From: Clostridia bacterium
GTDB lineage: Bacteria > Bacillota > Clostridia > Oscillospirales > Acutalibacteraceae
NCBI GenBank assembly: GCA_017522225.1
Contig: JAFWZR010000013.1
Coordinates: 124,001-188,000 of the forward strand
Length of the DNA: 64,000 nt
Direction: 5' to 3'
In this document: in pieces, positions 41,347 through 50,782 of the stretch
How positions within the stretch are numbered: position 1 is the stretch's first letter
Layout of the letters: every line of letters begins with the position of its first letter
Translations under genes and position numbers: made by a program
Notes under the pieces: model-generated
Databases searched by the model: none
The model's input: only the letters and a program-made list of their open reading frames with translations
Told to the model about the DNA's origin: nothing

Positions 41347-42831
41347 ATGACAAGAATAGGCTTCGACAACGAAAAATATCTGCAGATGCAGTCCGAACAC
41401 ATTAAAGAAAGAATCAACAAATTCGGCGGTAAGCTCTACCTCGAATTCGGCGGTAAGCTCTTTGATGATTTTCACGCGTCACGCGTTCTGCCCGGCTTTG
41501 CACCTGACAGTAAAATCAAAATGCTTGAACAGCTCAAGGATCAGGCAGAGGTTGTTATCGTCATCAATGCGGCTGATATCGAAAAGAATAAAATACGCGG
41601 CGACCTCGGTATAACATACGACCTCGATGTGCTTCGTCTTATTGACGCTTTCAGAAATATCGACCTTTATGTCGGCAGTGTTGTTATGACACGTTATCAG
41701 AATCAGCCTGCAGCAGATGCTTTCTGCCAGAGACTTTCTTCTCTCGGAATCAAGGTTTACAAGCATTTCACTATCGAAGGTTATCCGTCTGACATTGAAA
41801 AAATTGTCAGCGACGAGGGCTTCGGCAGAAACGAGTTTATCGAAACAACCCGTTCTCTTGTTGTTGTGACTGCTCCGGGTCCCGGCAGCGGTAAAATGGC
41901 AACCTGTCTTTCACAGCTTTACCACGAGCATAAGCGCGGTGTCAGTGCAGGTTACGCAAAGTTTGAAACCTTCCCCATCTGGAATCTTCCCCTCAAGCAT
42001 CCCGTAAACCTCGCTTACGAGGCAGCAACCGCTGACCTTAACGATGTCAATATGATTGACCCGTTCCACCTTGAGGCATACGGTGAAACAACAGTTAACT
42101 ATAACCGTGATGTTGAGATTTTCCCTGTACTTGCAGCTACATTCGATCAGATTTACGGTGAATGTCCGTACAAGTCCCCCACAGATATGGGCGTTAATAT
42201 GGTCGGCAACTGTATCTTTGACGACGAGGCTTGCTGTGAGGCATCAAGGCAGGAGATTATCCGCCGCTACTATACCGAGCTTTGCGCAGTCAAGAAGGGT
42301 CTCGGCAGCAACGAAACCGTCAACAAGATAAAGCTTATTATGAAGCAGACAGGCATCACAACGGACGAGCGTCCCGTTATTGCAAAGGCTTTGCAGAAGG
42401 CAGAGGAAACAGGCGGACCCGCAGTTGCAATCGAGATTGGTGAAAACGACATCATCACAGGCAAAACCTCACTTCTTATGGGTGCAAGTGCTGCGGCGGT
42501 GCTTAACGCGCTCAAAAAGCTTGCAGGCATTGATGAGGATGCACTGCTTATCTCACCCGAGGTTATCGAGCCCGTTCAGGAACTTAAGGTAAAATATATG
42601 GGTAACCACAACCCGAGACTTCACGTGGACGAGGCGCTTATTGCACTTTCAGTTTCTGCGGCACACGATCCGCGCGCACAGCTTGCAATCGAGCAGATTC
42701 CGAAGCTCCGCGGTATGCAGGCACACGCAACGGTTATCCTTACAAGCGGTGACGAATCAATGTTCAAAAAATTCGGTGTGAACCTCACCTGCGAACCGCA
42801 GTATCAGACTAAAAAACTTTATCACAAATAA
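41347..42831 (+). CDS. DUF1846/UPF0371 protein
   Basis: 494-residue member of a conserved family of unknown function (UPF0371). Recognised from the N-terminus IGFDNEKYLQMQSEHI, the repeated KFGGKLYLEFGGKLFDDFHA, VVTAPGPGSGKMATCLSQLY and HVDEALIALSVSAAHDP. The PGPGSGK segment looks like a phosphate-binding loop, and family members have been crystallised without an agreed activity. ATG 41347 has GAGGGTG 7 bases upstream; an in-frame TTG at 41326 precedes the ribosome site. Probably cytosolic. Its gene is followed by the alcohol dehydrogenase after 72 bases holding a promoter. Confidence 0.9.
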   Translation: MTRIGFDNEKYLQMQSEHIKERINKFGGKLYLEFGGKLFDDFHASRVLPGFAPDSKIKMLEQLKDQAEVVIVINAADIEKNKIRGDLGITYDLDVLRLIDAFRNIDLYVGSVVMTRYQNQPAADAFCQRLSSLGIKVYKHFTIEGYPSDIEKIVSDEGFGRNEFIETTRSLVVVTAPGPGSGKMATCLSQLYHEHKRGVSAGYAKFETFPIWNLPLKHPVNLAYEAATADLNDVNMIDPFHLEAYGETTVNYNRDVEIFPVLAATFDQIYGECPYKSPTDMGVNMVGNCIFDDEACCEASRQEIIRRYYTELCAVKKGLGSNETVNKIKLIMKQTGITTDERPVIAKALQKAEETGGPAVAIEIGENDIITGKTSLLMGASAAAVLNALKKLAGIDEDALLISPEVIEPVQELKVKYMGNHNPRLHVDEALIALSVSAAHDPRAQLAIEQIPKLRGMQAHATVILTSGDESMFKKFGVNLTCEPQYQTKKLYHK

Positions 42832-42843
42832 CCAAACCTCCCC

Positions 42844-42873
42844 TTGCCAAAGGGTTGCGGTTTTTGGTACAAT
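42844..42873 (+). promoter_or_regulatory. Promoter of the alcohol dehydrogenase gene
   Basis: TTGCCA, 18 bases, TACAAT, about 30 bases before ATG 42904. The region also folds weakly (CCCTT/AAGGG) and may double as a terminator for the upstream gene. Confidence 0.5.
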
Positions 42874-42903
42874 ATAAACATCAAATGTAAAGGGGTTTTA
42901 TTT

Positions 42904-44109
42904 ATGTCAAGCCTTAAAAACGCATATTGCAGAGTTTATCAGAAGGCATTCAAGGTTGTTATGCCCGTTTTTAACTGGGACGAGCCTGAGCTTCTCAAGG
43001 GACCCGGTGCAATCAAGGATTTGCCCGCGCTTGTAAAGTCAAAGGGCGTTACCAATGTCCTTATCGTTACAGATAAAGGTCTTATGAGCCTTAATCTTCT
43101 TGACAGTCTTTTTGAAAATCTTGACAAGCAGAACATCAAGTACACAGTTTACGACGGTGTTCAGCCCAACCCGTCTATTGAAAACATAGAAGAGGCAAGA
43201 AGAATTTATCTTAAAAACAACTGTGAAGGCATTATCGCATTCGGCGGCGGTTCACCGATGGACTGTGCAAAGGTTGCAGGTGCACGAGTTTCTAACCCGA
43301 ACACAAGCGTTTCACAAATGCGCGGTCTTCTTAAGGTTTTCAAGAAGCTTCCCCCGTTCTTTGCAGTTCCCACAACAGCAGGTACAGGCTCAGAGACTAC
43401 TCTTGCAGCTGTTGTTTCAAATATGCAGACTCACGAAAAGTATGCTATCAATGACCCGAAGCTCCGTCCGAAGTACGCTGTTCTCGACCCCGAGCTTACA
43501 ACAGGTCTTCCCAAGAAAATCACATCCACAACAGGTATGGATGCCCTCACTCACGCAGTTGAGGCATATATCGGTCAGAGCGGCGTAAAGAGCACTGACG
43601 ACTACGCAGAAAAGGCAACAAAGCTCATCTTCGACAACCTTGAAAAGGCTTACGAGGATGGCAAGGACATCGAAGCAAGAGAGAATATGCTTGTTGCTTC
43701 CTTCTATGCAGGCATGGCTTTCACAAGAGCTTATGTCGGTTATGTTCACGCAATCGCTCATAACCTCGGCGGTCTTTACGGCACACCTCACGGCCTTGCA
43801 AACGCTGTTATTCTTCCCCACGTGCTTGAGTACTACGGCGAGGCTGCACACGAGAAGCTTGCAAAGCTTGCCGACATCGTAGGCATTGACGGTGACAGCG
43901 ACAAGGAAAAGGCTGAAAAGTTCATCGAAGAAATCAAAGAAATGAACGAAGAGATGGATATCCCCGAGCATTTCGATTTCATCAAGGACGAAGATATTCC
44001 GACAATCGTTGCACGTGCACTTAAGGAAGGCAATCCCCTCTATCCCGTTCCGAAGATTATGGACGAAGAGGACTGCACAAAGGTTGTTAAAGCAATCCGC
44101 GGTTTCTGA
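42904..44109 (+). CDS. Iron-containing alcohol dehydrogenase
   Basis: 401-residue group III dehydrogenase reducing an aldehyde (or oxidising an alcohol) with NAD(P)H and iron. NAD-binding GGGSPMDCAKVAGA and TTAGTGSETT; metal-binding residues in MDALTHAVEAY and HAIAHNLGGLYGTPHG (three His). The 1,3-propanediol/butanol dehydrogenase subgroup is the nearest by motif style, but the substrate is open; ethanol or butanol formation would suit a fermenter. AAAGGGG precedes ATG; an in-frame start 60 bases upstream lies inside the promoter and was rejected. Confidence 0.93.
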   Translation: MSSLKNAYCRVYQKAFKVVMPVFNWDEPELLKGPGAIKDLPALVKSKGVTNVLIVTDKGLMSLNLLDSLFENLDKQNIKYTVYDGVQPNPSIENIEEARRIYLKNNCEGIIAFGGGSPMDCAKVAGARVSNPNTSVSQMRGLLKVFKKLPPFFAVPTTAGTGSETTLAAVVSNMQTHEKYAINDPKLRPKYAVLDPELTTGLPKKITSTTGMDALTHAVEAYIGQSGVKSTDDYAEKATKLIFDNLEKAYEDGKDIEARENMLVASFYAGMAFTRAYVGYVHAIAHNLGGLYGTPHGLANAVILPHVLEYYGEAAHEKLAKLADIVGIDGDSDKEKAEKFIEEIKEMNEEMDIPEHFDFIKDEDIPTIVARALKEGNPLYPVPKIMDEEDCTKVVKAIRGF

Positions 44110-44123
44110 TAACATTAAATCCG

Positions 44124-44158
44124 ATCACCCTGAGGCTGTGTGCTTCAGGGTGATTTTT
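44124..44158 (+). terminator. Terminator after the alcohol dehydrogenase gene
   Basis: Ten-bp perfect stem ATCACCCTGA with its complement, extended by AGGC/GCTT pairing, followed by TTTTATAC. Confidence 0.85.
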
Positions 44159-44181
44159 ATACATTTTTCAATTTTGAGTGA

Positions 44182-44210
44182 TTGACGAAAAAAGAAACTC
44201 AAAGTATAAT
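44182..44210 (+). promoter_or_regulatory. Promoter of the ABC exporter gene
   Basis: TTGACG, 17 bases, TATAAT, 30 bases before the start at 44241. Confidence 0.75.
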
Positions 44211-44240
44211 ATAAAACTGTTAAATAAAGGGAGTGATATG

Positions 44241-45974
44241 ATGCTTAAGAGGTTTTTAAGCTACTACAAACCGCACAAAAAGATGTTCATACTCGATATG
44301 GTTGCGTCGTTGCTCATATCCGTTATCGGTATGGTTTACCCGGTTGTAACCAACAAGATGCTCAACGAATACATTCCCCGGAAGATGTATACAACAATCG
44401 TAATTGCGGGTATCATCGTGCTTGTGCTCTATGTCATAAGAATGCTTCTGCGTTACTTTGTTCAGTACTACGGTCACGTTATAGGTGTCCATATGCAGTC
44501 GCAGATGCGAAAGGATTTGTTCGCTCATCTTGAGAAGCTGCCGTTCCGCTTTTTTGACAACAACGAAACGGGTAAGATTATGACGCGACTCACCAGTGAC
44601 CTGTTTGAGGTTGTTGAGCTTGCTCATCACGGCCCCGAAAATCTGCTTATCAGCTCTGTGATGATTATTCTTTCGTTCGCTTATCTTATTACAATCAACT
44701 GGGTACTGACACTTATTGTTTTCACCTGTGTGCCGATTCTTGTTGTTGTAACCGTTCATTTCAGAAAAGCTATGCGTGAGGCTTTCAATGACCGCCGCAA
44801 GAGCAACGCAGTTATAAACGCAGCAATTGAAAGCAGTGTTACAGGCATCCGTGTTACCAAGGCATATACTAACGCAGATAACGAAATCAAAAAGTTTGCA
44901 AAGGGTGACGAAGAATTTGTAAACTCCTCATACCGCGCATACAATGCAATGGCAAAGTTCCACTCTTCAACATCCTTTGTGACAGATGTTTTCAACGTAT
45001 TTATCCTTATTGCAGGTGGACTTTTCCTTTATGCAGGTGAGATTTCTTTCGGTGATTACTCCACATTCATCGTTTCGGTCAACCTTTTCATCAACCCTGT
45101 CAATACGCTTATCGGCTTTATGGAGCAGTATCAGAACGGTGTCAGCGGTTTCAAGCGTTTTTGTGAAATTATGGAGGAAGATCCCGAGGAAGAAAAGCCC
45201 GATGCAAAAGAGCTTAAAAATGTTCAGGGCGTTATCGAATTTAAAAATGTTGACTATTCCTACGACACAACAAAGGAAGTTCTTCACGACGTTAACCTGA
45301 GGATTGAAAAAGGCAGAAAGGTTGCATTGGTCGGTCCGTCGGGCGGAGGCAAAACAACACTATGTCACCTTCTTCCGAACTTCTATAAGCTTGAAAAAGG
45401 CAGCGGTGAAATTCTGATTGACGGCACGGATATCCGCGACCTCACACTCGATTCACTTCGCAGAAACATCGGTATTGTTCAGCAAGATGTTTTTCTCTTT
45501 GCAGGTACAATCCGTGAAAACATTATTTACGGCAGACCCGATGCAACTGAGGAAGAAATATATGAAGCTGCAAAGCGTGCCAATATTCACGATTACATTA
45601 TGACTCTTGAAAATGGCTACGATACGGAAATCGGTGAACGCGGAGTCAAGCTTTCGGGCGGTCAGAAGCAAAGACTGAGTATTGCGAGAGTTTTCCTTAA
45701 GGATCCTGCAATCCTTATTCTTGACGAGGCAACAAGCGCACTCGATAACACAACAGAGGTTCTTATCCAGCACGCACTTGACGAGCTTTGCGAGGGCAGA
45801 ACAACTCTTGTGGTTGCACACAGACTTTCAACCATCCGCAACGCTGATGAAATTGCCGTTGTTATTGACGGTGAAATCAAGGAGCGCGGCTCACACGAAG
45901 AACTGATTGAAGCAGACGGTACATACAAAAAGCTCTACTCCCTCCAGTTCCGCGAAAACGATATATTTGAATAA
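44241..45974 (+). CDS. ABC exporter half-transporter (permease-ATPase fusion)
   Basis: 577 residues with six N-terminal membrane helices (about 15-300) and a C-terminal ATPase. Walker A is GPSGGGKTTL, signature LSGGQKQRLSIAR, Walker B ILILDEATSALD, and the switch His is in AHRLST. It would work as a homodimer exporting a lipid or hydrophobic compound, as in MsbA/LmrA/BmrA; no partner half-transporter gene lies beside it. GGGAG is 7 bases before the second of two adjacent ATGs, which I use (44238 is possible). Its own promoter and terminator make it a single unit. Confidence 0.93.
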   Translation: MLKRFLSYYKPHKKMFILDMVASLLISVIGMVYPVVTNKMLNEYIPRKMYTTIVIAGIIVLVLYVIRMLLRYFVQYYGHVIGVHMQSQMRKDLFAHLEKLPFRFFDNNETGKIMTRLTSDLFEVVELAHHGPENLLISSVMIILSFAYLITINWVLTLIVFTCVPILVVVTVHFRKAMREAFNDRRKSNAVINAAIESSVTGIRVTKAYTNADNEIKKFAKGDEEFVNSSYRAYNAMAKFHSSTSFVTDVFNVFILIAGGLFLYAGEISFGDYSTFIVSVNLFINPVNTLIGFMEQYQNGVSGFKRFCEIMEEDPEEEKPDAKELKNVQGVIEFKNVDYSYDTTKEVLHDVNLRIEKGRKVALVGPSGGGKTTLCHLLPNFYKLEKGSGEILIDGTDIRDLTLDSLRRNIGIVQQDVFLFAGTIRENIIYGRPDATEEEIYEAAKRANIHDYIMTLENGYDTEIGERGVKLSGGQKQRLSIARVFLKDPAILILDEATSALDNTTEVLIQHALDELCEGRTTLVVAHRLSTIRNADEIAVVIDGEIKERGSHEELIEADGTYKKLYSLQFRENDIFE

Positions 45975-45978
45975 AAAT

Positions 45979-46014
45979 AACACCTTGGAACAGAAATTCC
46001 AAGGTGTTTTGTTT
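45979..46014. terminator. Bidirectional terminator
   Basis: Perfect 12-bp stem AACACCTTGGAA with its complement, 6-base loop, TTGTTTT tail on plus; the other strand ends the convergent cluster that stops at 46022. Confidence 0.88.
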
Positions 46015-46021
46015 TAGGTTT

Positions 46022-46348
46022 TTACTGATTCTCTGTTGCCTCGTCGGTGATTTCGTCTACGATTATGTCAAGTACATTTTCCGCACTGACATCGCTTGAA
46101 TCTGCGATTGAAGTGCTTATCTTACCGTTTTCGTCTGTTGTGAAAACTATCGTCTGACCCACACCGTTCATCTTAAGAATAATGATGAGTAAAATAACAA
46201 AGATGAAAACAGACGCACCGATCAGAGACAAAACCGTAGCCTTGCCCTTTTTCTCGCTTTCACAAGCCTTATAATATTTTTCCATACGCTTCTGCGCATC
46301 GTTAAGGTTGAGTTCGCCTTCTTTTTGCTTCTTTTCTTTTTTTGCCAT
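46022..46348 (-). CDS. Single-helix membrane protein of unknown function
   Basis: 108 residues: a charged, lysine-rich N-terminal half likely to be a helix (NLNDAQKRMEKYYKACESEKKG), one membrane helix (VLSLIGASVFIFVILLIIIL) and an acidic C-terminal region (IADSSDVSAENVLDIIVDEI). The positive-inside pattern places the N-terminus in the cytosol. No family recognised. GGAG lies 10 bases before ATG. It is 49 bases behind the phosphatase gene and is the last gene of the GH13-LCP cluster. Confidence 0.7.
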   Translation of the reverse strand: MAKKEKKQKEGELNLNDAQKRMEKYYKACESEKKGKATVLSLIGASVFIFVILLIIILKMNGVGQTIVFTTDENGKISTSIADSSDVSAENVLDIIVDEITDEATENQ

Positions 46349-46397
46349 TTTTCATCAACTCCGACTCGATTATATATTAACCAATTATTTTTGTCAA

Positions 46398-48014
46398 TTA
46401 CGGCTGTACAGTGATGGGCTTATCCTCGCTCTCGTGCTCAAAGGAAATAAAGTTGTTTCTCTTTGCGTATGCCCAACGCATATCAAAAACTTCACACGCA
46501 CTTGCAGGCATATAAAGCTGATCTTGGTTAAGACGCTTTACGGCACATTCAAGCTTAATCTCACCGCGGTCGGTTACGGCAATGTCGCTGTTCTCAAAAA
46601 ACTCTGCTTTTCTGCCGTAAACTTCAAGCGTGATTTTACCCTTTTCCTTGATAACCGAGCCGCCTATGTAACCGATAAGCACACCCAGAGGTGCATACCA
46701 CACACCGTCGATTTCGCGACACGGTGTTTCGTACTGGCATAATCCGAGCTGTGCGCCCTTGTACATCATTCGTGTTCGGTTATACTTCGGCACAACTGCG
46801 TAGGGGGTGATTTCGTCCTTATCTTTGTCAATTGTGCATTTATCGACAATTCTGCCATCCTCAAAAATTGTGGAGGTAAGTGTCATTTTTCCGCCCTCAA
46901 TTTCCACAACCGCTATAACGGAAACGTCCTCCTCCTGAGTGTAAAACGCTGAATGCCACACCTTGGCAAGTGCGCGTGTACCCGGAGGATTTTTGTTTGA
47001 GTTGCCGAGCATATAATGAACAGTACCCTTTGACGGCTGTTCAAAAAGCTCCTCATTTTTCATCGGGAAACTGCGTGAGAAGTTATGCTCATGACCTGAG
47101 AAAACAAGGTCGAGCATCTCGAAGCCTTCACGCATAACGGGATAAGCATCGTAATTCTGACAATCCGAGCCTGAATAACAAATCGGGAAATGATATGAAC
47201 CGATTTTCCACTGCTTGTCGCAGTTTTTAAGGTCATTTATCATCCACTCGTTAACCTCTTCCGGTCCGTTGACACCAATGACCATAAAATGAGCGTTACC
47301 GTAATCGAAGGTATAGTTTTCAGTCTTCCAGTTTTCGGGTCCGTTGTCAGCATAAGAGCCCTTGAACTGCTTGCCGAAGAACTCCGCAGGCTCGGAATAA
47401 TATCTGCCGATACCGTTGCGATAATCTTGGAAGCCTCTGTTATCGTGGTTGCCGAGAGTCATCATAAACGGAATATGCTCCACAACGCCCGTAAGTCCGC
47501 TGAACGCACCGTTCCACTGCACCTCGTGCTGACCGCAGTCGGTGTTATCACCGCCCGTGAGAATAAAGCGTGCATCGGGATGCTTCTTGAGAGTTTCTTT
47601 TAAAACATAATTGAAGTATGAATAATCGGGACAATCGTGCGGCTGACCCTGCTGCTGGTCGGAAACACAGATAAATTTGAATTTCTGAAGGTTTTCGGGC
47701 TCAGTTTCAAAGTAAAATTCTTCGCTTCGGTTTTCGTCATCTCCGCAGGTATAGTAATACTTTGTGCCTGCCTTAAGTCCCGTAAGCTTTGCCCAGAACA
47801 TATTGCTGATATCGATATCGCTTTCAAAAACATCAGTCCGCGCGTCACAACGCAGAACCTCATACGTACCATCCTCACGGTAGAGAACATAGCCTTTTTC
47901 GATATCCGTACAGGTACGCCAGGAAACATTCATTGTGGTTTTGGCATCGTCTGCAATGCTGATAAAGATATGGTCAGGTTGCTTCTGTGAGCCGCGAATC
48001 GGTTTTTCTTTCAC
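46398..48014 (-). CDS. Purple-acid-phosphatase-like metallophosphoesterase with C-terminal stalk-type domain
   Basis: 538 residues. An N-terminal fibronectin-like domain of the purple acid phosphatase type (TTMNVSWRTCTDIEKGYVLY), then a calcineurin-fold domain with metal motifs VSDQQQGQ, TGGDNTDCGQ, LGNHDN, and GHEHNF. The last 110 residues (VWYAPLGVLIGYIGGSV to NNFISF) resemble the copper-amine-oxidase N-terminal-like domain often found on surface proteins. No signal peptide or membrane segment is visible, odd for such a domain set. It likely hydrolyses a phosphomonoester or diester; substrate unknown. Follows the LCP-like gene by 12 bases. Confidence 0.85.
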   Translation of the reverse strand: MKEKPIRGSQKQPDHIFISIADDAKTTMNVSWRTCTDIEKGYVLYREDGTYEVLRCDARTDVFESDIDISNMFWAKLTGLKAGTKYYYTCGDDENRSEEFYFETEPENLQKFKFICVSDQQQGQPHDCPDYSYFNYVLKETLKKHPDARFILTGGDNTDCGQHEVQWNGAFSGLTGVVEHIPFMMTLGNHDNRGFQDYRNGIGRYYSEPAEFFGKQFKGSYADNGPENWKTENYTFDYGNAHFMVIGVNGPEEVNEWMINDLKNCDKQWKIGSYHFPICYSGSDCQNYDAYPVMREGFEMLDLVFSGHEHNFSRSFPMKNEELFEQPSKGTVHYMLGNSNKNPPGTRALAKVWHSAFYTQEEDVSVIAVVEIEGGKMTLTSTIFEDGRIVDKCTIDKDKDEITPYAVVPKYNRTRMMYKGAQLGLCQYETPCREIDGVWYAPLGVLIGYIGGSVIKEKGKITLEVYGRKAEFFENSDIAVTDRGEIKLECAVKRLNQDQLYMPASACEVFDMRWAYAKRNNFISFEHESEDKPITVQP

Positions 48015-48026
48015 AAGATTTCCCCC

Positions 48027-48899
48027 TTACTGTGAAATGCTTTCAAGACTTAAAATAACTGTTGCAGGCTGTCTCTCCTCAGATGCGCACAGAAGCCTTA
48101 ACATCTGCAGAGCCGATGACATTTCTACATAAGAAACGTCACTTGCAGAGTTGATTTTTGAAAGCACCTTCTGATATATTGTAATGCCCTTTTCAACATT
48201 TTCTGCCGTAATATAATTGTCAAGCATCGCGCAGACAATCTTACCCTGCTGACGCATTCCGTCAGTGCCAAGTGTTTTGCAGTATTTGAAATACTTAAGC
48301 AGTGTTTCGCCCTTGATTGTCTGGTCGCCCTTCGTAAGAATCAGCGTGTATTCGTCCGTACGGTATTCGACTCTTTCGTCAACCGCATACTCAAGTCCGC
48401 CCATATAGTTGATTGCAAGTGCAAATGTGTCGGGATTTGATGCAACATACTTGTCGATCTCCACGCCCTCGTGCTTCTCGACCGCTGAGATAAGCTCCTG
48501 ATATCCGCCTGTTGCAAGCGCATTGAGATACTCAGGATTATCCGTTCCCAGAGGATGAACGCGGAAAATTCTGTCGTCCATATCAGCATCAACCATAATC
48601 AGAAAATGAATCCTTGACGCGTCACTCTCTGCACAGTAAATAAGGATGTTTGCCTGACCTGTCAATTCCTTGTTAAGGTCTACAACCTCATCCCCTGTTG
48701 TCATACTGTCAGCAGTTGTGGTGGTTGATTTGTCCGAAAAAATATCCTTGAAGGAAAGGTCGTTATGCTTGAGGATAACAATACCTGAAATTGTACCGAA
48801 TACAAGCGCAAAAGCAAGAAAAGCGTAGAAAAAATTCAGCAGACTGCCCATCTTATCCTGCTTTGACGTTTTGAATTTATGGTTTCTTTTAAAAAACAT
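48027..48899 (-). CDS. LytR-CpsA-Psr (LCP)-like membrane protein, degenerate
   Basis: 290 residues: a basic N-terminus, one membrane helix (LLNFFYAFLAFALVFGTISGIVIL), a Thr-rich linker and an extracellular domain with LCP features (ELISAVEKHEGVEIDKYVAS, FALAINYMGGLEYAVDERVE, IKGETLLKYFKYCKT). LCP enzymes move wall polymers from lipid carriers to peptidoglycan, using arginines in SIPRDT and in DxxRxxRQ. Here these read RVHPLGTDN and TDGMRQQGK, so the first is lost and the second is altered. It may have another role, such as binding a polyprenyl phosphate. The ribosome site is weak. It lies 15 bases after the GH13 gene. Confidence 0.72.
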   Translation of the reverse strand: MFFKRNHKFKTSKQDKMGSLLNFFYAFLAFALVFGTISGIVILKHNDLSFKDIFSDKSTTTTADSMTTGDEVVDLNKELTGQANILIYCAESDASRIHFLIMVDADMDDRIFRVHPLGTDNPEYLNALATGGYQELISAVEKHEGVEIDKYVASNPDTFALAINYMGGLEYAVDERVEYRTDEYTLILTKGDQTIKGETLLKYFKYCKTLGTDGMRQQGKIVCAMLDNYITAENVEKGITIYQKVLSKINSASDVSYVEMSSALQMLRLLCASEERQPATVILSLESISQ

Positions 48900-48914
48900 T
48901 TTATCACATTCTTT

Positions 48915-50774
48915 TTATTTCTTTTTTAAAACAACAGTTGACTTTGCGCCCACATCCACAAGTGTGCCGCGAACATAGCTGTTGCAAAGCAAATCCTCAC
49001 TGTCCGACCATTCGTCACGGACATAGTAGGTTATCGGGTGCGGATTGCTGTTTGCAATCACAAGCACAGCGTTGCCGTCACACCTGCGTGAATAAGCAAC
49101 ACAGCCTGCAACGGCAGAGAGGATTTCGAGTCTGCCGTCGATAAAGCAAGGATTCTCGATTCGGATTTTTCCGAGCTTTTTATACCATTCGATAAGCTCT
49201 GTATTCTCGTTACCCCACGGATAACAGCAACGGTTGAACGGGTCCTTGTAGCCCTGCATTCCTGCCTCGTCACCGTAATAAATGCTCGGAACTCCCGGCA
49301 GAGTGAACTGCATTGCACTTGCCATTTTCATAAGACCGATGCCGTTTTTATATGCTTCAGCACTGAGCGAATGTGTGCTCTGCCAGTATCTGTCACGATA
49401 TTCACAGCTTTCACCCGCAAGGGCAGTAATCGCCCTCATCGTATCGTGCGTGGAAATGTGATTCATCAGCACATCAAGCACCTGCTTGGGGTAATTTTCG
49501 GTAATTGACATAACGCGGGTGTTAAAAAGCTCTGCCGAGCCTGAACGTACAAAGTCAATGACCGCATCGGCAAACGGATAATTCATAACGCTGTCAAGCT
49601 GTTCGCCGAGGAGGTATCTTCTGCGCTGACCGTAGCTGCACTTGTTTGAAGCATCTTCCCATACCTCACCCATCACAAGCGCATCTTCCTTTTCAGCCTT
49701 TACGGCTTTGCGGAAGCTGTCAAGAAAAACATCGGGCAATTCGTCGGCAACATCAAGCCGCCAACCGCTTGCACCAAGCCGCAGCCATCTGCGCGCAATT
49801 CCGTTTTCACCCGCAATGTAATCGATGAAATCGGGATTTTCCTCTATAACCTCGGGCAGAAGCTTAATACCCCACCAGCTGAGGTAATCATCAGGCCATT
49901 TTTTAAACTTGTACCAATTATAATATTTTGAATCCTGTGACTGATACGCACCGACTGTGTCGTATCTGCCGTATTCATTGAAATACTTACTGTCGCATCC
50001 CGTATGGCTGAAAACACCGTCAAGGATTATCCTTATCCCCTCTTTTTTTGCCGAGGTGCAAAGACTTCTGAAATCATCTTCGTTGCCGAGCAGCGGATCA
50101 ATCTTAGTGTAATCTCCCGTATCGTAACGGTGGTTTGAGTGTGCCTCGAAAATCGGGTTTAAATAAATACAGGTCACGCCGAGGCTTTTAAGGTACGGCA
50201 GTTTTTCTTCAATGCCCTTAAGGTCACCGCCAAAATAGTCGTTGTTGAGTACCTTGCCGTTTTCGTCAGGACGCCAATACGGTTCACCGTCACGGTCAGT
50301 ACGCATAACACGGTCGCTCGGAACAGATGCTTTTTCCTTACCCGAAAAAGCAAATCTGTCGGGAAATATCTGATAAATCACTCCGCCCTTGAGCCAGTCG
50401 GGAGTGGTGAATTTTTTGTCGTAAACCGTCAGCTGCCAGCAGCTGCCGCTGTCACTGATTTTGCCGATACCGTCGCCTGCATTGAAAATCCGGCTTGTGC
50501 CCCAAGGGGTATCGTATTCAAAACGGTATTCGTAAAGTCCGCTCTCTTCGGGGCAGAATTCCACACGCCACCATTCTTCGCTGTCACCCTGCATACAGTC
50601 CCACTGCATACCTATAAACTGTTCGGGTCTGCCGTCTTTTTTTATGACGAATCTTGCGTGATGACAGCAAAAATCACGGGGCAGAACTATTCTGAAAACC
50701 ACCGTACGGGAGGTCTCCGTTGCCCCGAATATGCTCTTGTGGTATTCATATCGTGAATTATACGGTATATACAT
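48915..50774 (-). CDS. GH13 alpha-glucan hydrolase (neopullulanase/cyclomaltodextrinase type)
   Basis: 619 residues: an N-terminal starch-binding-like domain (about 1-120), a barrel with the four GH13 regions, and a C-terminal beta domain. Catalytic residues: nucleophile Asp in GWRLDVADEL, acid/base Glu in MGEVWEDA, stabilising Asp in HISTHDTM; region I is ILDGVFSHTG. The N-terminal domain and YQIFPDRFAFS point to neopullulanase, cyclomaltodextrinase or maltogenic amylase. No signal peptide, so it would act on imported or internal maltodextrin or glycogen. It has no sugar transporter next to it and sits 8 bases behind a small membrane-protein gene. Confidence 0.92.
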   Translation of the reverse strand: MYIPYNSRYEYHKSIFGATETSRTVVFRIVLPRDFCCHHARFVIKKDGRPEQFIGMQWDCMQGDSEEWWRVEFCPEESGLYEYRFEYDTPWGTSRIFNAGDGIGKISDSGSCWQLTVYDKKFTTPDWLKGGVIYQIFPDRFAFSGKEKASVPSDRVMRTDRDGEPYWRPDENGKVLNNDYFGGDLKGIEEKLPYLKSLGVTCIYLNPIFEAHSNHRYDTGDYTKIDPLLGNEDDFRSLCTSAKKEGIRIILDGVFSHTGCDSKYFNEYGRYDTVGAYQSQDSKYYNWYKFKKWPDDYLSWWGIKLLPEVIEENPDFIDYIAGENGIARRWLRLGASGWRLDVADELPDVFLDSFRKAVKAEKEDALVMGEVWEDASNKCSYGQRRRYLLGEQLDSVMNYPFADAVIDFVRSGSAELFNTRVMSITENYPKQVLDVLMNHISTHDTMRAITALAGESCEYRDRYWQSTHSLSAEAYKNGIGLMKMASAMQFTLPGVPSIYYGDEAGMQGYKDPFNRCCYPWGNENTELIEWYKKLGKIRIENPCFIDGRLEILSAVAGCVAYSRRCDGNAVLVIANSNPHPITYYVRDEWSDSEDLLCNSYVRGTLVDVGAKSTVVLKKK

Positions 50775-50782
50775 TAAAAGGA

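Noticed and set aside
41418-41459. Near-perfect 18-base direct repeat within the DUF1846 gene
   Set aside because: It encodes FGGKLYLEFGGKL, a protein motif conserved in the UPF0371 family, so it is explained by protein sequence.
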